This document shows, in pieces, positions 26,580-34,571 of a DNA stretch of 38,841 bases. The translations under genes were made by a program, and so were the position numbers. Under the pieces are notes generated by a model. That model was given only the letters and a program-made list of their open reading frames with translations, had not been told where the DNA came from and did not search any database. This DNA comes from Candidatus Nitrotoga sp. BS (lineage in GTDB: Bacteria; Pseudomonadota; Gammaproteobacteria; Burkholderiales; Gallionellaceae): contig NZ_CAKMLL010000109.1 in assembly GCF_927797785.1 (NCBI RefSeq), forward strand, positions 1 through 38,841. Reading direction: 5' to 3'. Position 1 is the stretch's first letter, and the number at the start of each line of letters is the position of its first letter.

Positions 26580-26652
26580 CCAGCGGGTGGATAGTGACCG
26601 AAATTCTATGCGCTTCGTTTCAGGATTCCGGCAGGCCAACCCAACGTTATAA
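26574..26652 (+). other. Probable integron attC site
   Basis: CATAAC (26575-26580) opposes GTTATA (26646-26651), with one mismatch between the inverse cores. Inner boxes GGGTGG (26585-26590) and CCAACCC (26636-26642) pair with one bulged base, as attC L boxes do. The acuI-type stop codon sits in the left core and the VOC gene starts 20 bases after the site. Less perfect than the two sites upstream. Confidence 0.55.
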
Positions 26653-26672
26653 ATCTTAAAGAGGAACGAGCG

Positions 26673-27032
26673 ATGACTGAAAACGAAAAAATAAACTATA
26701 TTGAATTCCCTGCCCATGATATTGAATCAACCAAATCATTCTTCACTTCAGTCTTTAATTGGCAGTTTGTTGACTATGGTCCTGAATATTCATCTTTTTC
26801 GAATCAAGGCATAGATGGTGGTTTTTTCAAGTCAAATTTATCGGCATCTACACAAAATGGCTCAGCCCTAGTCATTTTCTATAGCCAAAACTTAGAAAGC
26901 ACTCAACTTAAAATTGAACATGCCGGTGGTGTTATTTCAAAAGTGATCTTTTCGTTTCCAGGTGGGCGTCGTTTTCACTTTTTAGAGCCTAGCAATAATG
27001 AATTCGCAGTGTGGTCTGATACGGTTGCATAA
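26673..27032 (+). CDS. VOC-family (glyoxalase/bleomycin-resistance fold) protein
   Basis: 119-aa single-module VOC protein. INYIEFPAHDIESTKSFFTSVFNWQF is the classical first beta-alpha-beta with the metal-type His replaced by Glu (E12), and GGVISKVIFSFPGGRRFHFLEPSNNEFAVWS is the second half with a metal-type Glu. Such proteins act as lyases, dioxygenases or antibiotic-binding proteins; the role is not predictable. AGAGGAA lies before the ATG. The TAA stop is part of GCATAAC (27027-27033), an attC-type left core, so it too looks like a cassette gene, although no right core could be assigned downstream. Confidence 0.85.
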   Translation: MTENEKINYIEFPAHDIESTKSFFTSVFNWQFVDYGPEYSSFSNQGIDGGFFKSNLSASTQNGSALVIFYSQNLESTQLKIEHAGGVISKVIFSFPGGRRFHFLEPSNNEFAVWSDTVA

Positions 27033-27228
27033 CAAAGGCGTGAACTACGCAACCTTCAGTGCCGGATCGCTTTCTCTCTGCGCTTCAAATCAACTATTTA
27101 CGCAGGGCGTGGCGGGTGAGGATGAATTATGTTATTGAATCAAATCAATGGGCAACCCTACTCCGCAATAGCGGCTTCGTTTAGCACCTGGCTTCAATGG
27201 TCATGCTTAATTTTTACTGGGGAACTTA

Positions 27229-27994
27229 ATGATGAAAATTTCTCTTTGGTTTTAATGTTAATACTGGCACCTTTCGCATCACATGAGGTAGCCGCACATG
27301 GATCAACCCAGGTAATACAGAATAACTGCATCAACAATATACAGGGCGCAATATCCTGGAACTACGAGGGTCGCAAGCGATAGGCACCGTCAATCTTAAG
27401 CGCCTTTGCGCGGGAACTCTGAATGCATCAGAACCCGGGGCTTGTTTCAAGAAAGTAATGCATGGCGGCGTCAACTGGGGCAGAGAAACGCAATGAAAAT
27501 GGTAAAACGCGCTCGATTTATGTGCGGGAACCAGCAATGCAAAGATGACCGTCTATTGTTTTCAAGGCAGCCTGAGCCAGGGAAACCAATGGGCGCATGC
27601 GATAAAAGACTGTCGTGCACCCAAAATGCTGGCTATCGCGGAAGTCCTGATCGCTGCTCCCCAAGTCAATGAGATCGCCCAGTCCGGTAACTCAGGCCCG
27701 AACATTTGCGAGGCTGGCGTCAAATCGATTAACCATGATGGCAACGTCGAAGTGCGCAAGCCCGATGGAACTGTTACGGAATATTTCGACGGCGGTATGA
27801 AAATCACCAGGCCAAATGGCGAATCGTCATCCGCGCTGTATTCAACGCAGGCTCCGGTTGCCATACCGCCAGGGATCCCGGACCAAACCCATAGTTCATG
27901 GCTGAACTCTCATAACGAAGGCTTGCTCAACATATTGAAAAATTTTGTGAATAATGATCAGGCTGCTAGACACCAACGTTCTTTGGTTTGGTGA
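27229..27994 (+). pseudogene. Broken secreted Trp/Cys/Gly-repeat protein
   Basis: An original start is visible: GGGGA then ATG at 27229, with a signal peptide (MMKISLW...LMLILAPFASHEVAA) that needs one frameshift near 27245. The frame then reads NNCINNIQGAISWNYEG and shifts again at about 27370 into GSQAIGTVNLKRLCAGTLNA, PGACFKKVMHGGVNWG, is cut by TGA (27494) and TAA (27503), and resumes NALDLCAGTSNAKMTVYCFQ. Two related units share the pattern W...N...LC.GT.NA....CF, so this was a repeat protein. The C-terminal part has VRKPDGTVTEYFDGGMKITR. Two frameshifts and two stops make it a pseudogene. No name can be given. Confidence 0.7.
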
Positions 27995-28175
27995 ATTATT
28001 CTGCGGCCACGACACTTAAATTTTCCATTCGGAAATGGCGTATCTGGTATTGGCATATCCAACCATTGTCATAGCCCGTACCAGCCGTCGCCAATATTAT
28101 AAAAGTGACCAGAAATATCCCTCGATCTTTGCCACCGTATCAGCAGCGAATATTAATTCTGGGAATTCTGGGCAT

Positions 28176-28775
28176 TTATTCTGATGATGGACTCATGTAA
28201 TCGGTTAATAATTCTTGGCACCATTCAGGTAGTGAATGGCTTTTTAATTCAAGTTGCCCATCGTGAATAACAGCAACTTGCTGAAAAGGGTTGTCGGCGC
28301 GAGAATTGTCCAGAATATAGGTGTGATTGCATAAGGGCAGCGTCTGTTTTATCAACTTTAATACCCTTGGAATCCGACTGATTACTTTTTCTTCGGGAAC
28401 ATAATGTCCACCTTCACTCATGCGTTGAGCGATACGTGCTTGATTGAGTGAAACGTCATTCAAATGAATGAATACCAAAATGATTTCATAACCTGCTGTT
28501 TTGGCCTGAGCAACAAAATCAATTTTTGAAGGATGAGAAAAAACGGTTTCAAAGCAGAAGCTTCGTTCTTCCCGTAATAGCTGAAAGCGCATTTGTGTCG
28601 CCAATAGCGCGGCATCATAGCTGTGTAATTCCGGCGCGAGTGGATAAAGTTCTTTTGCCAATATATCAGCATTAATAAACGGTATGCCACGCGCTGCTAA
28701 TTGCGTGTGATAAAAAGTGCTTTTTCCTGAGCCATTCCCACCAGCCAGTAACCAAAGCTGTTTTTTGTGCTTCAA
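28176..28775 (-). CDS. Zeta-toxin-like P-loop kinase
   Basis: 199-aa ATPase/kinase of the zeta-toxin/AAA_33 group. Walker A is AGGNGSGKST (11-20); a conserved FINADILAKEL follows (Asp as in zeta catalytic site), and SFCFETVFSHPSKIDF carries the second motif. A lid-type Arg region (ARIAQRMSEGGHYVPEEKVISRIPR) is present. Zeta toxins phosphorylate UDP-N-acetylglucosamine; whether this relative does so is an inference. ATG overlaps the stop of the upstream ParD-like gene by 4 bp, the usual antitoxin-first arrangement, so translation is coupled. Confidence 0.85.
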   Translation of the reverse strand: MKHKKQLWLLAGGNGSGKSTFYHTQLAARGIPFINADILAKELYPLAPELHSYDAALLATQMRFQLLREERSFCFETVFSHPSKIDFVAQAKTAGYEIILVFIHLNDVSLNQARIAQRMSEGGHYVPEEKVISRIPRVLKLIKQTLPLCNHTYILDNSRADNPFQQVAVIHDGQLELKSHSLPEWCQELLTDYMSPSSE

Positions 28776-29191
28776 GATTTGAGCATGTTTATTTCAACAA
28801 ACTCGCCATCCTGAAATTTTCCTGTCTTAACTTCTCCACTCGAATCAATTTTCTCCAAATAACCCGGGTGCGTTAAAGACACCTGATACTTTACCAGGCT
28901 GCTAGTAACGGCCTGAGGCAAGGTTTTATAAGTGCTACGCTGATCTTCAAGCTCTCGAAAAACTTCACTGGGATCAACTGCTTCACTATAAATAGGTGCG
29001 ACTTTGATTGTTGCTAATCCGGTTGCAACAGACAGCAAATCATCCGGGGTCAGCATCGCGGATACGTTGCGCCCCATTGCAGCCCAATACTCAATTTGTT
29101 CGGCGGTACTACGGTGATACTGCTTACCCGTCACCGTCGCCAACTTCATCAAATCTTCTTGCAACCGAATAGGAGAAGCAGATTTTGCCAT
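28772..29191 (-). CDS. ParD-like antitoxin of the zeta-type toxin
   Basis: 139-aa protein from ATG 29191 (MAKSASPIRLQEDLMKLATVTGKQYHRSTAEQIEYWAAMGR), whose first ~45 residues are the ribbon-helix-helix-type ParD-like domain that would bind its own promoter. The remainder is helical, with a C-terminal SLTHPGYLEKIDSSGEVKTGKFQDGEF segment likely contacting the toxin. AAGGAA lies 6 bases before this ATG, so I reject the upstream ATG at 29206. It overlaps the toxin gene by 4 bp. Likely self-represses the pair. Confidence 0.82.
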   Translation of the reverse strand: MAKSASPIRLQEDLMKLATVTGKQYHRSTAEQIEYWAAMGRNVSAMLTPDDLLSVATGLATIKVAPIYSEAVDPSEVFRELEDQRSTYKTLPQAVTSSLVKYQVSLTHPGYLEKIDSSGEVKTGKFQDGEFVEINMLKS

Positions 29192-29271
29192 GATCATTCC
29201 TTGCAAATGGTATCTGGAAGCATGAGTGTAGCAGATTGCTACATGTGTGTTTAACGTAATTTAAACCTGAT

Positions 29272-29349
29272 CCCATAACTTTAAATTTACGCTTAAAAGT
29301 TATGGGGACACATTACTTAATTCCTTGCGCAATTAAGTAATGCGTCCCC
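29272..29349. repeat. Two adjoining REP-like hairpins
   Basis: CCCATAACTTT pairs with AAAAGTTATGGG (29272-29307). Directly overlapping it, GGGGACACATTACTTAATT pairs with AATTAAGTAATGCGTCCCC (29304-29349) with one mismatch over 19 bp. Located upstream of the toxin-antitoxin operon. The form is that of REP sequences mobilised by RAYT transposases, relics of which occur nearby. Confidence 0.6.
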
Positions 29350-29410
29350 AGCATTCCAGTAAAAAACAATCACTCTCATACCTGCCACCATGCCAAGCGT
29401 AAGTGAGATG

Positions 29411-29452
29411 TTGGGCTTCATTTCATTCAGCCCAATCTACCGCGCTGTTGAA
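29411..29452. repeat. Short TTGGGC/GCCCAA palindrome with CTACCGCGCTG tail
   Basis: TTGGGCTTCATTTCATTCAGCCCAATCTACCGCGCTG has the same arms and tail as the ~80-bp repeats at 31892, 35031 and 36771, but lacks the middle part. Probably a shorter variant of that repeat. Confidence 0.5.
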
Positions 29453-29563
29453 GCATATAATGCAATGTAGTAGACTTCCACTTACTTGGATCGAAATACT
29501 GGGTGGGTCACAGCGGCTCGGGAAACCGGCCCCAAATACGATGCAGAAGAGAGGTGGACAATC

Positions 29564-29845
29564 ATGAGCAAGCGCTTCCAAAATTGGGCTGAGACTTGGA
29601 TCGAGGATAACATCCTTCATGGCGGTAATCCCGACATCGAGAGCTACGATGTGCGGGCAAGGCGGCTGATGGATGAAATGTACACCGCAGCGGCTGCGGC
29701 CAACTTCTCAGACTTAGAGACTGCGGAGGAGCGGAAGCACCTTGCACCCCTGGTTATGGCGAAGGTCTCGGACGACACCGAATTCGACTACGATACATTT
29801 ACGCTCAAGTATCTACTGGCGGCGGAGTTTGAAGACGGCGACTGA
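29564..29845 (+). CDS. Small acidic protein, unknown
   Basis: 93-aa product from ATG 29564 (MSKRFQNWAETWIEDNILHG), preceded by GAGGTGG at good distance; an upstream in-frame start at 29486 has no ribosome site. The protein is acidic, with helical segments rich in Ala/Glu (VRARRLMDEMYTAAAAANF; ETAEERKHLAPLVM) and an acidic end (EFEDGD). The NWAETWIEDNI opening resembles small DUF768-type proteins, but this is weak. It is GC-rich relative to flanking repeats and free of stops, so I think it is real. Role unknown. Confidence 0.6.
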   Translation: MSKRFQNWAETWIEDNILHGGNPDIESYDVRARRLMDEMYTAAAAANFSDLETAEERKHLAPLVMAKVSDDTEFDYDTFTLKYLLAAEFEDGD

Positions 29846-29891
29846 GCCCCGCCCGACTTACTCACACCGGCTAACCAACGCATTCAGCTAT

Positions 29892-30122
29892 GCAGGGTTG
29901 GCACGGTTTTGCCTCGTAGAGGTCCTCGCACCCGGAGGGTGTGCCCACCCGAATTCTCAAAAATCGCGAATCGACTATCTGGCAACGGCGATTCTGTGAA
30001 CACCAACTTTGCGATGAAAATGTTTTTGCCCGCCCTGTCGATTACATTCATTTCAATTCGGTCAAACACGGGCATGTACAACGTGCAGCTGCCCGCGTGG
30101 GCTCAAGACGTGCCCACCCTAC
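29892..30122 (+). mobile_element. REP-bounded element carrying a RAYT transposase C-terminal fragment
   Basis: Starts GCAGGGTTGGCACG and ends CGTGCCCACCCTAC, inverse to each other. Inside, TIWQRRFCEHQLCDENVF, ARPVDYIHFNSVKHGHVQ is readable, the C-terminal part of a REP-associated tyrosine transposase. The first 60 bases (GGCACGGTTTTGCCTCGTAG, GTCCTCGCACCCGGAGGGTG) are identical to those of the element at 36851-37146. The catalytic HUH region is missing, so it cannot move itself. Confidence 0.72.
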
Positions 30123-30129
30123 TCGACTG

Positions 30130-30239
30130 ACATGGCCTAATAGTTGCGACCGCTCTTCGCAATCGTCTTCATTCAAATGTAAGTCCTCAAACCTATTACC
30201 ACTTGAAGTGACATGATAAAGTGCGCCGGATAGCAGCAT
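30130..30239 (-). pseudogene. RAYT transposase N-terminal fragment, opposite strand
   Basis: Reads LSGALYHVTSSGNRFEDLHL, NEDDCEERSQLLGHVSR, the typical RAYT/Y1 start (GALYHVTSRGN). It faces the C-terminal fragment on the plus strand beside it, so the two halves of a transposase lie in opposite orientation. Confidence 0.68.
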
Positions 30240-30439
30240 AGAATTGAGGTGCGCAAATAGCTGATGGAGTAGATGGTTATGGTAGCGGTGAGAAGTTGAG
30301 ATTCTTTTAATTCAACTCGGGCTCAGAGCATTGCATCAGGGACTAAAGCAATGGGATTCACACGAAGTGCAACGATTATCTTACCCATTACCCGCATTTC
30401 AATTTAACTTCCTTATCGAGGTACAGACGTAAGATATTT

Positions 30440-31804
30440 ATGCAGATATCGTTCGCAACATTTTCAAGGGGGGGTGCGGTCTTCGCGGCATTGATGGGTT
30501 GCGCCGTCCTCGTGGGCTGGCTGTTCGACATCAGCGTGATCAAGGCCATGATACCCAACCTGAAGGGCATGAAAGTGAATGCCGCGATCAGTTTTGTGGC
30601 GGCAGGCGGTTCCCTCTGGATGCTTCAAGATTCAGCACGGTCACGTCCAGGGAAGTGGATGGGAATGCTGCTTGCGTTGGTCGTGGTCGCAATCAGTGCA
30701 GCCACCCTTGCCGAGCAAATCAGCGGGATGGACTTTGGAATCGACGAGATTCTGATCCACGGCGATAGCTTGGTTTCGAGTAAAGGAGAACAGCCTGGGC
30801 GGATGTCGCCGGTCACCGCACTGTGCTTTTTCCTTACGGGTTTCAGCTTGCTTACACTGGGCGCGCTCTGTCCCAAGTCGCCCGCTTGGGCCTGGTGGCT
30901 TGCCTTGCCGATTCTGCTGCTCTCCCTCGTCGTCTTGGCTGGGTATGCATATGGAACTAAGTCGCTATATACCGTCGCTGGCTTTACTACGATACCTTTG
31001 CACGCGGCTATCACATTTTTTCTATTGAGCCTTTCTCTGCTGGCAGCAAATTCCTCGTACAAATTCACAAAACTGATGACAAGCGATACGGCGGGAGGAT
31101 ACGCGCTGAGACGCATGCTGCCCTCGTTGATCCTGGGTATCTTCATTGCAGGCTGGCTGCGGTTAAAGGGCGAGGAAGCAGGCTGGTATGACGTTCATTT
31201 TGGCGTGGCCTTGATGGTCTTATTGACTACACTCATCGGGAGCACTCTCATTACGTGGATTGCAAAAAATCTCCACGACTTGGACATCGACCAGAGACAG
31301 AAACTTGCCACTCACGACTATCTGACAGGGCTGGTTTTGCCTGGTCTCGCGATGGACAAGCTGGAAATCGTGCTTCATGCCGCGAGAAACTCAAGTAAGA
31401 AAGTAGCCCTGCTCTTCATTGATCTAGACGGCTTTAAGAGCATAAATGATACTTTCGGACACGAGGCAGGCGACTATGTCCTGAAAGTGGTAGCCGATCG
31501 TCTTCAAAAAGCAATACGCCATTTCGACACCCCGGCAAGGGTGGGTGGTGATGAATTCCTTGTGATACTCGACAATTTGTCGGACGAACAAATGGCCGCT
31601 GAGATTGCTGGACGCATCATCAGCGCAATATCTCAACCTATCGAGTATTCAGGTGACTCATTGTCGGTCGGAGCTAGCATCGGAATTGGTCTATTTCCAG
31701 ATAACGCTACCGACGCGCGATCATTACGGCGAGTGGCGGACCAGGCAATGTATGCGGTGAAGCGTAGCGGCAAAAATCGTTTCGCCTTCGCCGGGATTGA
31801 GTAA
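30440..31804 (+). CDS. Membrane-bound diguanylate cyclase (GGDEF)
   Basis: 454-aa inner membrane enzyme that would make cyclic di-GMP from two GTP. About eight hydrophobic segments fill residues 10-275 (for example CAVLVGWLFD, MLLALVVVAISAATLA, LALPILLLSLVVLAGYA, ITFFLLSLSLLAA, LILGIFIAGWL, ALMVLLTTLIGSTLITWIA) with one periplasmic loop at about 91-125. The GGDEF domain starts THDYLTGL (291) with FIDLDGFKSIND, GHEAGD and an intact GGDEF at 369-373. An inhibitory site RxxD is present as R360-H-F-D363, exactly five residues before, so product inhibition is likely. It ends ADQAMYAVKRSGKNR, the usual end, and has no EAL domain. The sensed signal is unknown. Confidence 0.93.
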   Translation: MQISFATFSRGGAVFAALMGCAVLVGWLFDISVIKAMIPNLKGMKVNAAISFVAAGGSLWMLQDSARSRPGKWMGMLLALVVVAISAATLAEQISGMDFGIDEILIHGDSLVSSKGEQPGRMSPVTALCFFLTGFSLLTLGALCPKSPAWAWWLALPILLLSLVVLAGYAYGTKSLYTVAGFTTIPLHAAITFFLLSLSLLAANSSYKFTKLMTSDTAGGYALRRMLPSLILGIFIAGWLRLKGEEAGWYDVHFGVALMVLLTTLIGSTLITWIAKNLHDLDIDQRQKLATHDYLTGLVLPGLAMDKLEIVLHAARNSSKKVALLFIDLDGFKSINDTFGHEAGDYVLKVVADRLQKAIRHFDTPARVGGDEFLVILDNLSDEQMAAEIAGRIISAISQPIEYSGDSLSVGASIGIGLFPDNATDARSLRRVADQAMYAVKRSGKNRFAFAGIE

Positions 31805-32118
31805 ATATTCTGGCTTCAGTGCGCTAGTGTCCGACTTCTACCGCTTCGGGACGCGTTATGGCATCTGAATTGAAACGACCCAGCTTGGTATGTTAGGCAG
31901 AGCACAGCGAAGCCCAACGCACTGGCTCCGATGTGTTGGACTGCCCGTTGGTTAGCCCAACCTACTGCGCTGTAAAGTTTTGGGGACGGATATGGCGTGC
32001 TACAAACACAGAGACACTAACCCCCGGTTTCTTGCGTTCACCTGAAAAGGCGACTTTTACTCAGCACGTTCGAATATGTTATGAACCATCTGATTGACCA
32101 TCGAGGAAAAGACTCGGA
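31805..32118. other. Gene-free stretch containing an ~80-bp dispersed repeat
   Basis: No gene on either strand. Holds one copy of the GTTGGGC-type repeat (31892-31972, listed separately). This is the convergent gap between the diguanylate cyclase and the alternative oxidase. Confidence 0.5.
31892..31972. repeat. ~80-bp palindromic dispersed repeat, copy 1
   Basis: Reads GTTAGGCAGAGCACAGCGAA, AGCCCAACGCACTGGCTCCG, ATGTGTTGGACTGCCCGTTG, GTTAGCCCAACCTACTGCGCT. AGCCCAACGCA pairs with TGTGTTGGACT, and a second GTTGG...CCCAAC dyad follows. It matches 35031-35112 and 36771-36850 with few differences. Confidence 0.75.
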
Positions 32119-32733
32119 TCAAGTCAGCATGTCGGCAAATCGATGATTGACATCACGGTGATGCGCCTCGTCAGCGCGAATCACAATGATTACGTCACGC
32201 AACCGTGCGTCGGGGGCGAGCTTCCAGTATTCAATAGCGATCTTAGGGGCTGCTACATTGGCGTAGGTACCGTCGTCAACACCAGCCAAATATTCCGTGT
32301 AGCTGTAGACCGCTTCTTCCTCGAAGTAGCCGACGACCCGATGTGCGGTTTTTGGAGACAGCAGGTAAAGAAGAAAAAATAAATTGAAAAAAACTCCCTG
32401 CGCAAATAACACCAGCAGTCGCTCAAACGATGAGGGTTGAGCAATCTGGATGAAAGTCATCAAATGCATCCGTTCGTTATCTGCTTCCTCCAGGAGCGTA
32501 AGTATCCAACCATCATCGCTTTCCATGCGACGCAAAGCACGCAAGTGTTGAAGCGCGCCGCCAACCATGCCAGGGACGGCCGCAACCGTTTCCAGCACTA
32601 CCGCACGGTGGCCATATCGACGAGCGAAGAAAGTGTCGGCAAAAAAACGGAGGGCTTTCGTGAAAGCGTAGGCAATTCGGTCAGAAACATTCTTAGGATC
32701 GTGGTGTGGCGCTGGTGAATTCGTAACTGACAA
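32119..32733 (-). CDS. aox: Alternative oxidase (AOX, cyanide-insensitive ubiquinol oxidase)
   Basis: 204-aa diiron ubiquinol oxidase that passes electrons from the quinone pool to O2 without pumping protons. All six ligands fit: E48 in [11 protein letters not shown]87 and H90 in [11 protein letters not shown]139 in FEEEAVYSY, and E189 and H192 in [12 protein letters not shown]. Spacing E-x2-H is right in both pairs. The hydrophobic helix [20 protein letters not shown] would lie in the membrane surface. It is shorter than plant AOX because there is no transit region. Start TTG 32733, behind AAGGAGA five bases upstream. AOX is known from only a few bacterial groups (for example Novosphingobium, Vibrio fischeri). 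It stands alone, with a RAYT relic upstream; no NO-regulator gene was seen. Confidence 0.93.
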   Translation of the reverse strand: MSVTNSPAPHHDPKNVSDRIAYAFTKALRFFADTFFARRYGHRAVVLETVAAVPGMVGGALQHLRALRRMESDDGWILTLLEEADNERMHLMTFIQIAQPSSFERLLVLFAQGVFFNLFFLLYLLSPKTAHRVVGYFEEEAVYSYTEYLAGVDDGTYANVAAPKIAIEYWKLAPDARLRDVIIVIRADEAHHRDVNHRFADMLT

Positions 32734-33032
32734 GTCGATCTCCTTCTGCGTGTGAGACAGCTACTCTCCGTCAACGGGGGCACCTGAGCAGACACTTTAA
32801 CGTCGTTCGAGTTGCGTGGCACCTCCGCCAGACGGCTTGCGATTATGGCAGGCGAGTAGTGAAGCTGCCAACGGAGTGAAGCTGAGACGAGTCTGGCATG
32901 CAAGCTAGCCATCTCTGGTTTCTTGCTGCGTGATGCGCGCTGATTTTGGATTTCCCCTGCACCGACGGCTGAAAAACTGAAATCTTGAAAACAGCTATAT
33001 GCCGCGAAGCGTAGCTCATTATCTTTTTTTAT
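32734..33032. other. Region upstream of the alternative oxidase
   Basis: About 300 bases, no supportable gene. It should hold the AOX promoter on the minus strand. I looked for FNR-, NsrR- or NorR-type dyads and found none that I would call. Confidence 0.35.
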
Positions 33033-33200
33033 CCGCACGATGACTTGCGTGCGACCATGAAAACGGTGAAAAACGCGCATCCGTTTGCTGTACTGGCGAT
33101 GGTAGTGTTATCCGAACATCTGCATGCGATATGGCACTTGCCACCGGGCGCCGCCGCCGATCCGTTATGCTGGTCGCTTATCAAGACCGGGTTTGCATAA
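33033..33200 (+). pseudogene. REP-associated tyrosine transposase fragment (HUH region)
   Basis: PHDDLRATMKTVKNAHPFAV, LAMVVLSEHLHAIWHLPPGA, ADPLCWSLIKTGFA is readable, ending in TAA at 33198-33200. This matches the catalytic stretch of RAYTs (VVLPDHLHAIWTLPPGD...RWSLIKTGF), with the H-L-H metal motif kept. Both ends are missing. It belongs to a different RAYT subgroup than the fragments at 29892 and 36851. Confidence 0.72.
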
Positions 33201-33430
33201 TCATGTCTTCGATAGTTTTGATGCCCCTGAGAATCAACTCGAAGTTGCCCTGCATACCTTTGAAAACAATGCGCCTATGGTCAAGTTCATCGTGGCTTGG
33301 GGATGGATTGTGATTGCTTTACTGCATTAGAAATGGAATAACAAGAAACAAACCGAACACCACGCTACCTAACCAAATTGCAACTCTACCAAAAAGGCTT
33401 TAATACGGTGGTATTTTAGCGGTAGCCGGA

Positions 33431-34375
33431 TCATGCTTGAGCTTCATTTGTTTGGTATAAGGAAATCAAACACGATGCATCGTCCTGTGCAGGCACCATC
33501 TTGATATTAAACAATTCCCCCCATTCCTTCCAATCGCGAGCTGCCTGATTGGCAATGGCTGCAATCTGTTCAGCATTCAAGTTAAGTGAGGCACAGATTT
33601 CGAAAATGCGCGGCAGCATTTCTGTCCGTGTATGATCTTGGGCAGTAGAGAGATCAGCCAATTGCGTCGCCAATTGCAAGGCTACGATGAGGTTTCGATT
33701 CCGCGAACCCTGCTTGTATCCAGAGGCTTCTGGATCATCGATAAATGTTACAGCATCAACAAACAATTTGGGCATGCCCCAGTCAACCATCATGGCGGCG
33801 GTAAGATCGCGGCTGTTCATACCAAATACATCGGACTCGGCTTGCAATAGCTCTTTCAGCGGTTTTTCAGCGTACTGTTCGAGAAGCTTTGAGTATGCGT
33901 CTGGTCGCGCTGAAGCGAGTCCAAGCTGGCCTATCTCGGCGAGGAGGCCGCATATAAATATTTCAGCCACAGGAGCAGTGCGCACTACAGCGCCTATCGC
34001 TTGCGCTGCGCATGCCATGGCTACTGAATGTGACCAGAATTTCTGATAATTGAATCCGTTGCACTTCCCCTGCTTGTTTGACATGACCATTGAAAATCCC
34101 AAAACTACCTGCTGGGTGGCCTGGATACCGATCAGAATTAAGGTGTCAACGGTAACTGAGGCAATTGGACGATTTTTATTTGGATTAATATAATTGGCCA
34201 GCTTGATGATGCGTCCGGCCAGCGCCGGGTCACCCAGAATAATTTGTGCCAGTTCCGGCAGAGCAAGGTTTTCTTTTTTAAACTCGTTCATAAGAGCCAA
34301 AGCTACTCCCTTGGGTGAGGGCAGCACTTCAGAGGCCTTGAGTTCGTCGAAATTCAGTTTGTCTTTTGTAATCAT
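33431..34375 (-). CDS. HDOD-domain signalling protein
   Basis: 314-aa cytoplasmic protein with one HDOD domain (about residues 18-215), an HD-related fold without metal-binding His-Asp pairs. LPELAQIILGDPALAGRIIKLANY is the typical first helix set, TLILIGIQATQQVVLGFSM the second, and LLAEIGQLGLASA stands where active HD enzymes have HDIGK. HDOD proteins act as scaffolds in c-di-GMP, motility and stress signalling. The diguanylate cyclase 1.6 kb away is on the opposite strand, so a link is only possible. The C-terminal ~80 residues (LNLNAEQIAAIANQAARDWKEWG) form a helical tail. Single gene. Confidence 0.9.
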   Translation of the reverse strand: MITKDKLNFDELKASEVLPSPKGVALALMNEFKKENLALPELAQIILGDPALAGRIIKLANYINPNKNRPIASVTVDTLILIGIQATQQVVLGFSMVMSNKQGKCNGFNYQKFWSHSVAMACAAQAIGAVVRTAPVAEIFICGLLAEIGQLGLASARPDAYSKLLEQYAEKPLKELLQAESDVFGMNSRDLTAAMMVDWGMPKLFVDAVTFIDDPEASGYKQGSRNRNLIVALQLATQLADLSTAQDHTRTEMLPRIFEICASLNLNAEQIAAIANQAARDWKEWGELFNIKMVPAQDDASCLISLYQTNEAQA

Positions 34376-34571
34376 GGCATCAGTATACGTTCAACACAGG
34401 ACAATCTCATCATACTCGATTTCGCACGACAATCTTATTTTTGTAGAGCATTTTACCAGCAGCATCAATTAGCCTGAAATGGCACTGAATTAACGAATAT
34501 TGAATATTAGTGAATGCGTCGCAAGAAATTTTCTGTCGCCTTACTGCTGCTTGTATCTGCCAAACCGGAGC

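Noticed and set aside
33201-33330. A short frame ending FIVAWGWIVIALLH after the RAYT relic
   Set aside because: It looks like the end of a small membrane protein, but there is no start or ribosome site in that frame and no supporting homology that I recognise.
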